A DNA stretch of 64,000 nucleotides, from assembly GCA_903821365.1 (NCBI GenBank), contig CAIJKY010000003.1, forward strand, positions 79,749-143,748. Direction: 5' to 3'. The notes beneath the pieces are model-generated. The model did not search any database and had not been told where the DNA came from. It worked only from the letters and a program-made list of their open reading frames with translations. Positions 18,907 through 28,489 of the stretch are shown here, piece by piece. The first letter of the stretch is position 1. Every line of letters begins with the position of its first letter. A program made the position numbers and the translations under genes. This stretch comes from an uncultured bacterium (GTDB lineage Bacteria; Patescibacteriota; Saccharimonadia; Saccharimonadales; Saccharimonadaceae).

Positions 18907-18980
18907 AATGGTTTCACGGTTATGTTGATAACTGTTATTTTTCGCTGCTAAGCATGATTTAATAATGCTACTTGAGCTAG

Positions 18981-19009
18981 ATTATATAATGGAGAGCGCA
19001 AAAGAGCAA
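18981..19009 (-). promoter_or_regulatory. Predicted promoter of the 18079 gene - rsmD pair
   Basis: TTGCTC (19004-19009), 17 bp, TATAAT (18981-18986) on the minus strand. The start would leave a leader of about 70 nt. Confidence 0.65.
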
Positions 19010-19043
19010 GCATAAGCGCGAATTGGCAGCCAACGGGCCGCAC

Positions 19044-21119
19044 TTAGTTGAGCGTTATGACTCGCTTGGCGCGTTCGATTCGGCTCGCGAGCTCTGGATA
19101 GTTGTTGAGATCGATTGTGCTGTTAAGCAACCACTGCGCGGCTTTTTGGACACGCTCAACAAATCGCACATCACCAATCCGTGCCAGGCGCATATCAAGC
19201 TGGCCATGCTGTGCTCGACCATAGACTTCACCTGGGCCACGCAACTCAAGATCGACTTCTGATAGATAGAACCCATCGGTTGACTGCTCGAGCTCACGCA
19301 AGCGTCTGCTTGGCGCTTTACTGGTTGCAGGAATAAGATAGCAATAGCTTTGCTCCTTACCCCGCCCTACGCGACCACGAAGTTGATGTAGCTGGGCCAA
19401 ACCGAAATGGTCGGCATTTTCGATAATCATTATTGTAGCATTTGGTACGTCGACACCGACCTCGATAACCGTCGTTGATACTAACACGTCGATTTCGCCA
19501 GCAACGAAGCCTGCCATGATTTCCGCTTTTTGGTCAGCATTCATAGCGCCGTGCAGCATCGCGACACGGCGATGCTTGAGCAAACTACCGCTAATTTTTT
19601 GAAAAGCCTGGACGACACTCTTGTGATCATCGCCGCCAGGTGCTGCCTTTGTCTTTGCCGAGCCCTTACCGGGCACTGCCGCACTCGGCTCGATTTGTGG
19701 ACACACAACATAGACTTGCCTCCCAGCCTCGATTGCCGTGTCTGCCGCTTCGTACACTTTTGCACGACTATTTGGTGATGCGATTTTTGTCGTGATCGGC
19801 GTACGGCCGGGCGGTAGCTCATTTAAGATACTCACATCGAGCTCACCGTACACTGTGAGCGCCAAGCTACGCGGAATAGGCGTCGCTGACATAGACAATA
19901 AATGAGGCATGCGCGCACTTTTGTCCATTAATCGCCGGCGTTGTTCAACGCCAAACCGGTGTTGTTCATCGATAACCACAAAGCCAAGTGAATGAAAGTT
20001 AACTGTTGGTTGAATCAAGGCATGCGTACCAACGGTGACTGCAATCGCGCCGCTCGCTACTGCCTCGAGTAACGGCGCTCGAGCTTTTGGTTTAACACTC
20101 CCAGTGAGCAATGCGACCGTAAGGTGATGTGGCGTCAATAATTTATCGAGCGTTGCTGCGTGCTGCGCTGCCAACAGTTCAGTCGGTGCCATAAATGCCG
20201 TTTGATATCCAGCTTGTGCCGCCATAAAAGCCACCATAGCTGCAACTACTGTTTTACCGGAACCAACATCACCTTGCAGCAGCCGATTCATTGGCGTGCC
20301 AGCTTCGAGGTTTTTGATAATTTCCCAGACAGCGCTGCGCTGAGCATTCGTCAATTTAAACGGCAGGCTACCCGCAAAAGCTTGCGCCGCCGCCTCATCG
20401 AACGGAATGTGCCACGCTTCAAGTGCCGCATTCTCGCGCTTGTTCATGGCAGCTGCAACCACAACCGCCAGCAATTCTTCAAAACCAAAACGTTGTCGGC
20501 CAGCTTCATAATCGGCTTTTGTCATTGGCGCATGTATAGCCCTGAGGGCTGCTGGACGTGCTAAAAGATCATATTCTTTGCAGAGCTCTGGTGGCAATGT
20601 TTCTGGTAGGTCATCGACCAACGGCATAAGCGAACTCAGGGCGCGCCCAATGAATGCCGACGTTAATCCTTTGGTTTCTTTATAAACTGGCGTAATTCGC
20701 GATCCATTTGGATCAACATTTGCAGCAAGCTCAGTCTGTGGATTATTAAGTACATATCTGCCACGAGCAAATTCATACTCTCCAGAGAAGTAGTATTCCT
20801 TTGACGTGTCGATTTGAGCGGCACGATATGGCTGATTAAACCACACGACCCGTAGCTCACCGCTTGTGTCGGCAACGACAGCCTCAGTAACGTGAAGCCC
20901 TCGTCGCACATAGCGCCCCGTCACTGTTGTCGGTTTTGCCAAAATTGTCACTTTACCTGGTTGGACTTTACCGATTGCAATGACATCTCCATAATCTTCA
21001 TAGCTACGCGGGTAAAAATCCAAAAGATCGCCAACCGTCACCAGACCGAGCCGTTCAAACTGCTCAGCGCGCTTTGGGCCTATGCCCGCCATAAGTGAGA
21101 GAGGCATGTCTAATTTCAT
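19044..21119 (-). CDS. recG: ATP-dependent DNA helicase RecG
   Basis: 691 residues, standard for RecG. It opens with a helical SLMAGIGPKRAEQFERLGL segment and the wedge/OB domain. The superfamily 2 helicase core follows: Walker A GDVGSGKT, a DEQH Walker B, motif III MSATPIPRSLA, motif V STTVIEVGVDVPNA and motif VI QLRGRVGRG. The C-terminal TRG region is present (YLSEVDLELRGPGE). It remodels stalled replication forks and Holliday junctions. It starts 25 nt after tyrS with GGAG upstream and is probably in the tyrS transcript. Confidence 0.97.
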   Translation of the reverse strand: MKLDMPLSLMAGIGPKRAEQFERLGLVTVGDLLDFYPRSYEDYGDVIAIGKVQPGKVTILAKPTTVTGRYVRRGLHVTEAVVADTSGELRVVWFNQPYRAAQIDTSKEYYFSGEYEFARGRYVLNNPQTELAANVDPNGSRITPVYKETKGLTSAFIGRALSSLMPLVDDLPETLPPELCKEYDLLARPAALRAIHAPMTKADYEAGRQRFGFEELLAVVVAAAMNKRENAALEAWHIPFDEAAAQAFAGSLPFKLTNAQRSAVWEIIKNLEAGTPMNRLLQGDVGSGKTVVAAMVAFMAAQAGYQTAFMAPTELLAAQHAATLDKLLTPHHLTVALLTGSVKPKARAPLLEAVASGAIAVTVGTHALIQPTVNFHSLGFVVIDEQHRFGVEQRRRLMDKSARMPHLLSMSATPIPRSLALTVYGELDVSILNELPPGRTPITTKIASPNSRAKVYEAADTAIEAGRQVYVVCPQIEPSAAVPGKGSAKTKAAPGGDDHKSVVQAFQKISGSLLKHRRVAMLHGAMNADQKAEIMAGFVAGEIDVLVSTTVIEVGVDVPNATIMIIENADHFGLAQLHQLRGRVGRGKEQSYCYLIPATSKAPSRRLRELEQSTDGFYLSEVDLELRGPGEVYGRAQHGQLDMRLARIGDVRFVERVQKAAQWLLNSTIDLNNYPELASRIERAKRVITLN

Positions 21120-21144
21120 ACGCTACAAACACTCCGCATAGTCC

Positions 21145-22422
21145 TTACAGTACTATGCAAACTTTATCGCTCTTTTTGCCGCGCTTAATCAAAACTGGAC
21201 CCGAAACAATGTAGTCGTCTTCTGAAATTCGACTATTGTTGATGCTGATCGCTTTATCTTTTATCAATCGAGTTGCTTCAGTACGAGAAGAAGCTAAGCC
21301 CCTTTGCACCAATACCTCACTAATCAAAATACGTCCCGGCTTGCCCTCGATGGCGTCAATAGACAGTGTGGGGATCTCTTTTGCGATTAGCTCAATAATG
21401 CTATGGTCAGCGTTCATAAAATCTATCTTGCCCGATATCACCTCGCTCGCAGTAACGACTGCTTGCGCCACTACCGCGCCGTGAACAATTTCCGTAACCG
21501 CAAACGCCAGTTGCTTTTGCGCATGACGCTCGTGGGGCGCCTCTTTGAAAATCTGCATTATTTTTGCAATTTCATCGGGCGACATTGTCGTAAAGATTTT
21601 CAGATAGTCTTCTACCCCGTCATCATCGGCATTCAACCAGAACTGGTAAAACTTATAAGCGCTCGTCTTTTCGCTACTGAGCCAAACAGCACCATCTTCA
21701 CTTTTACCAAACTTTTTGCCGGTCGACTTATTCATAATGATTGGCATTGACCATACATGAGCTTCTGCTTTCTCAAGCTTACGGATGAGTCCGATACCCG
21801 CAACGCTGTTGCCCCACTGATCAGCACCACATAGTTGGAGAGTTGCGCCTTTGTCTCTATATAAATGTAAGAAATCGTAACCTTGGATTAACGAATAACT
21901 AAACTCAGCGTAGCTGATTCCTTTACCGCCAAGTCCAATACGCGACTGGACAAACTCCCTATCAAGGAGTTGTGTCATTGAAAAGTGCTTGCCAATCTCT
22001 CGAAGAAAATCGAGATACCCCATATCTTTAAACCAGGTGTAATTATCGACTATCTCGAACTCCTTGCCTGCAAAGACAGTTTTGTACTGGGAGGTAATGC
22101 CGGCGACGTTCTTCGATACTTCCTCAAGGCTTTTAAGCTCTCTTTCTTCAGACTTACCGTCTGGATCACCAATAGCTCCTGTTGCCCCGCCAATAAGTAG
22201 CACTGCTTTATAGCCATGCTTTAAAAAGACACGAACCATCATTGCTGCCGCAAGATTGCCAACTTGCATTGAGTCAGCGCTCGGATCGACACCAAAATAG
22301 AGCGTCCGTTTCTCTTTATCAAGTAGCTCAGGCGACGTAAAGGTAGACTGGTGATAAAATCCCCGCCATAAAAGCTCTTCAGAAAGTGTCATTGCGGTCG
22401 TTTGTTCTGTGTCGGTACTCAT
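21145..22422 (-). CDS. tyrS: Tyrosyl-tRNA synthetase with unusual HIGH motif
   Basis: 425 residues from the ATG at 22420-22422 (an in-frame TTG two codons upstream is less likely). Class I synthetase: GVDPSADS, IGGATGAIGDPDGKSEER and the tyrosine-binding GADQWGNSVAG are present; the KMSKS loop is KFGKS; a C-terminal S4 domain starts near residue 360. The HIGH equivalent reads QVGN (M-Q-V-G-N-L), with neither His, and the Thr of the usual DPTADS is Ser. The Asn is known in some TyrRS; the Gln is unusual. TATACT lies 7 nt before the ATG. It forms an operon with recG. Confidence 0.94.
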   Translation of the reverse strand: MSTDTEQTTAMTLSEELLWRGFYHQSTFTSPELLDKEKRTLYFGVDPSADSMQVGNLAAAMMVRVFLKHGYKAVLLIGGATGAIGDPDGKSEERELKSLEEVSKNVAGITSQYKTVFAGKEFEIVDNYTWFKDMGYLDFLREIGKHFSMTQLLDREFVQSRIGLGGKGISYAEFSYSLIQGYDFLHLYRDKGATLQLCGADQWGNSVAGIGLIRKLEKAEAHVWSMPIIMNKSTGKKFGKSEDGAVWLSSEKTSAYKFYQFWLNADDDGVEDYLKIFTTMSPDEIAKIMQIFKEAPHERHAQKQLAFAVTEIVHGAVVAQAVVTASEVISGKIDFMNADHSIIELIAKEIPTLSIDAIEGKPGRILISEVLVQRGLASSRTEATRLIKDKAISINNSRISEDDYIVSGPVLIKRGKKSDKVCIVL

Positions 22423-22429
22423 GCTCAAT

Positions 22430-22438
22430 AGTATACCA
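22430..22438 (-). promoter_or_regulatory. Extended -10 promoter of tyrS
   Basis: TGGTATACT on the minus strand (hexamer 22430-22435). Seven nucleotides separate it from the ATG, so the mRNA would have one base of leader or none. It is the same design as at hisS. Confidence 0.65.
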
Positions 22439-22496
22439 GAATTACACCTGAAACACTGCTTATATATCAGTGTGTAACAGTAGTGAGTCGAGGGGC

Positions 22497-22524
22497 TCTA
22501 CAAAACTATTCGGTGTGCTATAAT
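22497..22524 (+). promoter_or_regulatory. Predicted promoter of the penicillin-binding protein gene
   Basis: TCTACA (22497-22502), 16 bp, TATAAT (22519-22524) on the plus strand. A leader of about 35 nt with AAGGAG follows. It is divergent from tyrS. Confidence 0.6.
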
Positions 22525-22564
22525 GACGTATGATTCTTAGGGTAGCAAGGAGCACATAACATAC

Positions 22565-25366
22565 ATGAGTTCTCAAAAACGTTCTTCCTCAAATAGGGGG
22601 AAACTGCAAGTATATTCCAACTTATCGTCACGGCGTAAGGAGAAATCCGATGCCAAAGCTCGACGCAAAGCCGAGTATCTTTCGACATTGCCAAAGCACC
22701 CTCTAAAGCGACTCTTGTATCGTATGCATCCAAAGCGTGTCGCCAAATATTGGTTTAGCCGCAAAGGTGCACTTATGGCGCTGAAACTTGCAGGTGTGGC
22801 CGTTTTACTTATCGCTATTTTATTTGCAGGTCTCGTTGCTTATTTCCGCAAAGACCTTGATTCAATTCGTCCAGGTGAATTATCAAAACGCGTCCAAACA
22901 ACAGTGACACGTTACTTAGACCGTAACGGCGAGACTCTTTGGGAAGATAAGGGTGGTGGAGATTACAAGATCGTCGTTGATTTCAATGAGATCAGTCAAC
23001 CTATGAAACAAGCAACCGTAGCACTTGAAGATAAAGATTTTTACAAGCATGGTGGCGTCAGCTTTACTGGAACGGTTCGTGCCTTATTCAATAACGTCGG
23101 CGGAAGTGGCGGTACACAAGGCGGGTCAACTTTGACGCAACAACTTGTCAAAAAGGTCTTCTTTAGCGAAGAAGAGGCCAATCAGCGCTCTGGCCTCAGT
23201 GGCGTAAGCCGTAAGATCAAAGAGGCTATTCTCGCGGTTGAAATTGAACGCATGTATAGCAAAGACCAGATTCTCAATCTCTACCTCAATGAGGTGCCAT
23301 ATGGTGGCCCTCGTAACGGTGTTGAATCTGCCGCTCAAACTTATTTTGGGAAGCATGCAAAAGACTTGACGCTTGCCGAAGCTTCGCTTATGGCAGCCAT
23401 CCCTCAGTCGCCAACTACCTTCAACCCTTACAATAAAGATCCTGAGGCCAATAAAGCCTTGCTCGCCCGTCAGAGCCTGGCGCTCGATAAGTTAGTTGAA
23501 CAAGGCTATGTTAAAGCCGCTGATGCCGATGCCGCAAAGAAAGAATTCCCCGATTCAGCAACCCTACAAAGTAAGCTACAGCCTGAGAACAAAGAGTTTG
23601 CTACCGCAATTGCACCCCACTTTGTACTAGAAGTGAAACGTCAGCTAAAGGCAGAGTTTGGTGATGCTCTCGTCGGCAAGGGCGGCCTCACCGTCAAAAC
23701 AACATTGAGCAAGAAAGCCCAAGAAGACGCCGAAGCCGCAGTCGCTGCTGGCGCCAAGTTGCTACCAGGTGCTGGTGCCGACAACATTGCGCTTAGCTCA
23801 GTTGATGTCGATACAGCACAAGTTATTGCGATGGTTGGAAGTGTCGACTTCAACAATGACTCTATCAATGGCCAGTTCAACTCCGCAGTTAATCCTATTG
23901 AACCTGGTTCAAGTGCCAAACTGTACGACTATGCCAATCTCTTCAAGGAACGATCTGGCACCAATTACGGGCCCGGTTCTATCTTGAAAGATGAAAACAT
24001 TGATGATCTCTATTGTGCTGGTAATACCTCGGGTAAATGTCAGCTTCGCAATTACACTGGACGGTTCTACGGTGATGTAACAATACGCCAAGCCTTTGGT
24101 AGCTCACTCAACATTCCAGCAGTTAAGTCGGTGATTATTGGCGGTACCGAGAATGTCGTTCAGACGGCTAAAGACATGGGTAACTTACATTATTGCGACA
24201 ACAACACATCGCCTGGTCTATCGCTGGCCATCGGTGGTGGATGTAGCGGCTTGCAAGTTGAGCACACAAATGCCTACGCTACGGTCGCGCGTGGCGGGGT
24301 TTATAAACCACTAGCATATGTGCTTGAAGTTAAAAATGCGCAAGGTCAAACCATTAAACAATGGAAAGACGATGCAGGCAAACAAGCTATCGACCCTCAA
24401 GTAGCGTACATGCTAGAAGATGCACTCAGCGACGCTGACGCACGTAGCTTAGTCTTTGGCGCACAAGGCCGATCAACTGGCTTTGTTATCCCTGGCGGCG
24501 TTAAAACAGCAACCAAGACGGGTACAACTGATAACGGCTCTGGCAAATCAAAAGATAGCTGGATGATGAGCTTCTCGCCTCGCGTTGCAACCGGTGCTTG
24601 GTCGGGCAACCATGACGGGTCTGCAATTGGCGTCAGCGCGAGCAACGTTGTCTACCGAGTCATCAATGATTACATGGCCAAGGTTCACCCTGACGTTTAC
24701 GAAAGCGCTGGAACCTGGAAACCAAATGATTGGTTCGCCCGCCCGCAAGGCATTCAAGATTTAACTGTCAACGGTAAAAAAGATATTTGGCCATCATGGT
24801 ATAAGAAGCCATCGAACGCCGACGGCACAAAGATAACTTTTGACAAAATCAGCCGCAAGAAAGCTACAAACTGTACGCCAGCTCGCGCCAAAGAAGATGT
24901 ACTTGTTCAAAAGGTGAAAGATCCAGTGCGTAACAATGAGCGGCTAGTTGCCCCTGATGGGTATGATCCAAACGCTGATGACGACAAGCACCAATGTAGC
25001 GATACCAAGCCGTTCGTCAACGATGTACAAGCCTCTCGAGTGTCTGCAGGCGTCTACCAGCTTAAAGCTACTGTTACTGCCGGCACTAACCCACTACAAT
25101 CAGTCGAATTTACGGTTAACGGCAACTCAGTTGGCTCTGCAACGGCAAGCGCTAGCGGTGATTACGTTCTTAGCTATACTGCAACCGCAAATGGCGCGAT
25201 CAATGTTACTGCAACCGCAGTTGATGCAGCCCTCTATGATGGCTCACTCAGTAAAAGCATCAGCGTATCAATATCAATGCTCAACAACAGCCCTACCTCT
25301 GACGGAAACACACGCAACGCAGAGGTAGCGAGCTGGCGTGAACGAATACGAAGTACTGCTCATTAA
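22565..25366 (+). CDS. Class A penicillin-binding protein (transglycosylase/transpeptidase)
   Basis: 933 residues. A basic cytoplasmic tail of about 70 residues and one membrane anchor (about 70-92) are followed by a GT51 transglycosylase domain (E155 in VALEDKDFY, then GGSTLTQQLVKK and YLNEVPYGG). The transpeptidase domain has S449-S-A-K452, SSLN as SxN, and K651-TGT. A C-terminal Ig-like domain of about 90 residues (SVEFTVNGNSVGSATAS) ends the protein. It polymerises and cross-links peptidoglycan, showing that this organism builds its own wall. AAGGAG lies 12 nt before the ATG, a rather long spacing. It converges on the PIN/TRAM gene with a 4-nt overlap. Confidence 0.96.
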   Translation: MSSQKRSSSNRGKLQVYSNLSSRRKEKSDAKARRKAEYLSTLPKHPLKRLLYRMHPKRVAKYWFSRKGALMALKLAGVAVLLIAILFAGLVAYFRKDLDSIRPGELSKRVQTTVTRYLDRNGETLWEDKGGGDYKIVVDFNEISQPMKQATVALEDKDFYKHGGVSFTGTVRALFNNVGGSGGTQGGSTLTQQLVKKVFFSEEEANQRSGLSGVSRKIKEAILAVEIERMYSKDQILNLYLNEVPYGGPRNGVESAAQTYFGKHAKDLTLAEASLMAAIPQSPTTFNPYNKDPEANKALLARQSLALDKLVEQGYVKAADADAAKKEFPDSATLQSKLQPENKEFATAIAPHFVLEVKRQLKAEFGDALVGKGGLTVKTTLSKKAQEDAEAAVAAGAKLLPGAGADNIALSSVDVDTAQVIAMVGSVDFNNDSINGQFNSAVNPIEPGSSAKLYDYANLFKERSGTNYGPGSILKDENIDDLYCAGNTSGKCQLRNYTGRFYGDVTIRQAFGSSLNIPAVKSVIIGGTENVVQTAKDMGNLHYCDNNTSPGLSLAIGGGCSGLQVEHTNAYATVARGGVYKPLAYVLEVKNAQGQTIKQWKDDAGKQAIDPQVAYMLEDALSDADARSLVFGAQGRSTGFVIPGGVKTATKTGTTDNGSGKSKDSWMMSFSPRVATGAWSGNHDGSAIGVSASNVVYRVINDYMAKVHPDVYESAGTWKPNDWFARPQGIQDLTVNGKKDIWPSWYKKPSNADGTKITFDKISRKKATNCTPARAKEDVLVQKVKDPVRNNERLVAPDGYDPNADDDKHQCSDTKPFVNDVQASRVSAGVYQLKATVTAGTNPLQSVEFTVNGNSVGSATASASGDYVLSYTATANGAINVTATAVDAALYDGSLSKSISVSISMLNNSPTSDGNTRNAEVASWRERIRSTAH

Positions 25367-26088
25367 AGCTTCTTAGCAAAGACCATTCGTCCGGCCTCTG
25401 TCTGTAACATGCGACTAATTGATGCGTCGACGATTTTACCAATAGAATTAGCGGCGCCATCTACAACTACCATGGTGCCTTCTTCTAAATAGCCGACACC
25501 TTGTCCCCGAACTTCGCCCTTTTGAACAATCTTGATCTTCACTGTTTCGCCGGGCAGATGTGCTGGTCGCAGCGCGTGAGCAAGTTCGTTGACGTTGAGC
25601 ACAGTTACCTTCTTGATAGTAGCCACTTTGTTGAGGTTATAGTCTATCGTACAGAGCACTGCATTTTGCTGCAAAGCTATCTCAGTGATTGCTGTATCAG
25701 TCGGCATAGCCTCAGGAAGTGAGTCTTCGAGAATAATAACCCTATTGGGGAGGGCTTTTTGAAGGTCTTTGACAATATCAAGACCAAATCGAGCACGGCT
25801 CCGCTTGTAGTGATCTGCAGTATCCGCAAGCAGCTGAAGTTCGTGCAAAACTCGCTGCGGCACAATTATGGTATGTGCCAGAAAACCCGTCTCCGCAATA
25901 CTCAGTATCCGTCCGTCTATTAGTGCACAGCTATCAAGAACGACCCGGTTGCTCGTCATGGGCGTGTTTTTTTTACTCTTCAAACGCAACAGATAGCGTA
26001 ACGTGACTAGCTGCAAAAGCAACGCACTAAGAAGTAACCAGAAATTAAAAAATGAAAAGTGTTGAGTGCCATCGAATATATTAAACAT
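25363..26088 (-). CDS. PIN and TRAM domain membrane protein (YacL-like)
   Basis: 241 residues. One N-terminal membrane helix (about 12-33), then a PIN nuclease-like domain with acidic residues D52 and D58 (VVLDSCALIDGRI), further acids in SLPEAMPTDTAITEIA and CTIDYNLN, and a C-terminal TRAM domain (about 175-225, GETVKIKIVQKGEVRGQGVGYLEEG). YacL-type proteins are thought to act on RNA at the membrane; the target is unknown. It follows radA by 4 nt, the same neighbourhood as radA-disA-yacL in Bacillus, but with disA missing. Confidence 0.9.
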   Translation of the reverse strand: MFNIFDGTQHFSFFNFWLLLSALLLQLVTLRYLLRLKSKKNTPMTSNRVVLDSCALIDGRILSIAETGFLAHTIIVPQRVLHELQLLADTADHYKRSRARFGLDIVKDLQKALPNRVIILEDSLPEAMPTDTAITEIALQQNAVLCTIDYNLNKVATIKKVTVLNVNELAHALRPAHLPGETVKIKIVQKGEVRGQGVGYLEEGTMVVVDGAANSIGKIVDASISRMLQTEAGRMVFAKKL

Positions 26089-26092
26089 AGGA

Positions 26093-27448
26093 TTATTGTA
26101 AATGTGCTATTAAAGTTTCTCTCAAACTGCGCGCCGCAATAACATTGATACCGGCTGTCTTCCCGTTGGCGGCCGATGGTGGAACGATAGCCGCCGCAAA
26201 GCCAAGTTTAACCGCCTCGTTCAGGCGGCGTTCGGCTCCTGGCGTTGAGCGAACTTCTCCAGCCAATCCAACTTCTCCAAAAACGATTGCATCGTCTTTT
26301 AGCTGGCGTTGTGCGGCTGCGCTCGCGATCGCCATGCATATAGCGAGGTCTGCGCCCGGGTCTTGCAGTTTGATGCCCCCAACAACATTGATATACACAT
26401 CTTTTTCAGATAATTTAAGATTAGTTCGTCGCTCAATAACTGCGATTAAAACATTCAAGCGATTCAAGTCAAAGCCTGATGCCGTCCGCTTTGGGTAGCC
26501 AAAACTTGTCGTATTAACGAGCGCCTGTATCTCAACAAGAAGTGGTCGGTTGCCCTCCATCGTTGCAAGCACAACTGAACCATCAGTGCTTTGACGTTCT
26601 GCGAGCAACGCCGCCGATGGATTTGTCACTGGTGCCAAACCTTTTTCATCCATTTCAAAGACGGCAGCTTCTGTCGTAGAGCCGTAGCGGTTCTTTAACG
26701 CTCTTAGTACTTTGAAACCAGCGTAGCGGTCGCCATCGATAGACAACACGACATCCACCAAATGCTCGAGCACTTTTGGCCCAGCAATACTACCTTCTTT
26801 GGTGACGTGTCCGATCATGATCAGAGTCGTGTGTGATTGCTTGGCGGCCATAGTTAACACATTGGTCGTATTAGTTATCTGACTGACCGATCCGGGGGCG
26901 GCGCTTAACTCAGCGAGAGCCATCGTTTGAATCGAATCAAGCACAACGACGTCATAAGTCGATTGTCGTATGGTTGCCGCAACATCATCGGCCGAGTTAG
27001 TGCTAATGAAATGTACGTTATCGTGCACGGCGCCCAATCGTTTGACGCGCGCCGCAACTTGCTCCAGTGACTCTTCACCGCTAACATAAAGGACTGAGTG
27101 ATGAGCGGCGATCTTTGCAGCAACTTGTGCAAGGATTGTGCTTTTGCCGATCCCTGGCTGCCCAGCAAGCAAAGTGACGCTACCAGGCATAAAGCCACCA
27201 CCAAGCACTACATCGACATCGCCGATGTCTGCGGTGATGCGTGGCACTGATTTTGAGCCCGCCTCATTCAAAGATTTTGGTTTCAGTACTGTGCCTGTTG
27301 ATCGAAAAACAGCCGCATTGCCTGTGGTTTCTTGAGGCATCTGCTCAACCATGCTATTCCATGAGCCACAATTATCACAGCGGCCGCTCCACTTAGGGTA
27401 GCTCGTGCCACATTGTTGACAAACGAAGGATGTTTTTGCTTTGGCCAT
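26093..27448 (-). CDS. radA: DNA repair protein RadA (Sms)
   Basis: 451 residues. A C4 zinc finger (C10, C13, C24, C27; CQQCGTSYPKWSGRCDNC) leads into a RecA-like ATPase with Walker A GQPGIGKST and the RadA-specific KNRYG motif (ALKNRYGS). A C-terminal Lon-like domain follows (GGIKLQDPGADLAI, FGEVGLAGEVR). It is a branch-migration helicase used in recombination and transformation. It lies 18 nt after the HExxH gene and 4 nt before the PIN/TRAM gene, in the clpC operon. Confidence 0.97.
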   Translation of the reverse strand: MAKAKTSFVCQQCGTSYPKWSGRCDNCGSWNSMVEQMPQETTGNAAVFRSTGTVLKPKSLNEAGSKSVPRITADIGDVDVVLGGGFMPGSVTLLAGQPGIGKSTILAQVAAKIAAHHSVLYVSGEESLEQVAARVKRLGAVHDNVHFISTNSADDVAATIRQSTYDVVVLDSIQTMALAELSAAPGSVSQITNTTNVLTMAAKQSHTTLIMIGHVTKEGSIAGPKVLEHLVDVVLSIDGDRYAGFKVLRALKNRYGSTTEAAVFEMDEKGLAPVTNPSAALLAERQSTDGSVVLATMEGNRPLLVEIQALVNTTSFGYPKRTASGFDLNRLNVLIAVIERRTNLKLSEKDVYINVVGGIKLQDPGADLAICMAIASAAAQRQLKDDAIVFGEVGLAGEVRSTPGAERRLNEAVKLGFAAAIVPPSAANGKTAGINVIAARSLRETLIAHLQ

Positions 27449-27466
27449 GCGTACTAGTATGCAGAC

Positions 27467-28489
27467 TTAATGGACGTCCGTCAAAGAATCCGGCTTACTA
27501 TTAACTTTTTGCTGTAAACTATTAAATTCTATGGCAAGCGAATTGAGTTGAGTACGTTTTTCATCGTATTGACTTCTAAGGCTGTCGTTATCGGATCGAC
27601 GATTCGCCAAATCATTTTTGCGCACGGTCAATGCAGCACGCTGGCTATCAAACTCTTCTTTTGTCATCGTTCCGCTACTCGCCTTGGCATTAAAAGCGCT
27701 CACATCACTGTTAAAACTTGTGACATCGGCATTTAATTGTTGGGTTGAACTGTTGATGGTAGCTGCCAGGCTATCAAGATCTTTCGCAAGGCTTGCTTGC
27801 TTGGCTTTAAGGCTATCAAACACCGCTTGGTAGCTGGTTGCCAGTGCAACAACTTGCGATCGTTTGGTGAAATATTGGCTATAGTATGTCTCAAGCTCTG
27901 GTGAAAGATTCGCTTGCTCGGTTCCTAAAATAGAATGCATCTCATTCAATAACTCGCCCGGCTCGATTCGATTATATAGCGTGATGAGCTGCTTAATATG
28001 ATCGTCTACCTGCGTATCAAGCTGCTTCTGTACCAACTGGTTAATATGGTCACGCTCGCTGCTACTGAGCCGCTCATACGCCGCATGAAGCATCTCATGA
28101 GCAGCCGTCACCTCACGCACACCGGAGAGCGTTTGATCTTGGACATCAAACACATAGATCCGTTGCCCGATATAACAGCCTAAGACATTGCTGTTTTCAT
28201 CGCCAGCTGCCTGACATTTAGTCAAAAAATCACTTCGGCCATGAAGCTCTGGTTGTTGAGCATAAAAAACTTGCCGCCCATAATTCGATAGCCCAGCGCC
28301 ATCGGCCAGTTGTTGAATTGCAGATGTCGGATGGTACGTCTGTAAGATCGCCCAATCTTTAATGTCTTGGCGAAACAACAAGACCGCACCGGCTGCAGCA
28401 AGCATAATAATTGAAAATAATATGCTTGCTGCACGACCAGATTGGCGCACAATTGGCTGTTGGCTTGATTGATTATTCTTGTTTCGCAT
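27467..28489 (-). CDS. Membrane protein with HExxH metallopeptidase-like motif and coiled coil
   Basis: 340 residues; not a family I can name. One membrane helix (about 20-40), then an external region with HEMLH at 131-135 inside VTAAHEMLHAAY, a typical zinc-metalloprotease helix. A possible third ligand Glu lies in NEMHSILGTE (about 183-191), the right distance for a gluzincin. The last 130 residues form a coiled coil. Cys at 92 and 105 could form a disulfide. It overlaps clpC by 17 nt and precedes radA, so it should be HrcA-regulated with clpC. A membrane protease in a stress operon is an attractive idea but is inference. Confidence 0.75.
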   Translation of the reverse strand: MRNKNNQSSQQPIVRQSGRAASILFSIIMLAAAGAVLLFRQDIKDWAILQTYHPTSAIQQLADGAGLSNYGRQVFYAQQPELHGRSDFLTKCQAAGDENSNVLGCYIGQRIYVFDVQDQTLSGVREVTAAHEMLHAAYERLSSSERDHINQLVQKQLDTQVDDHIKQLITLYNRIEPGELLNEMHSILGTEQANLSPELETYYSQYFTKRSQVVALATSYQAVFDSLKAKQASLAKDLDSLAATINSSTQQLNADVTSFNSDVSAFNAKASSGTMTKEEFDSQRAALTVRKNDLANRRSDNDSLRSQYDEKRTQLNSLAIEFNSLQQKVNSKPDSLTDVH

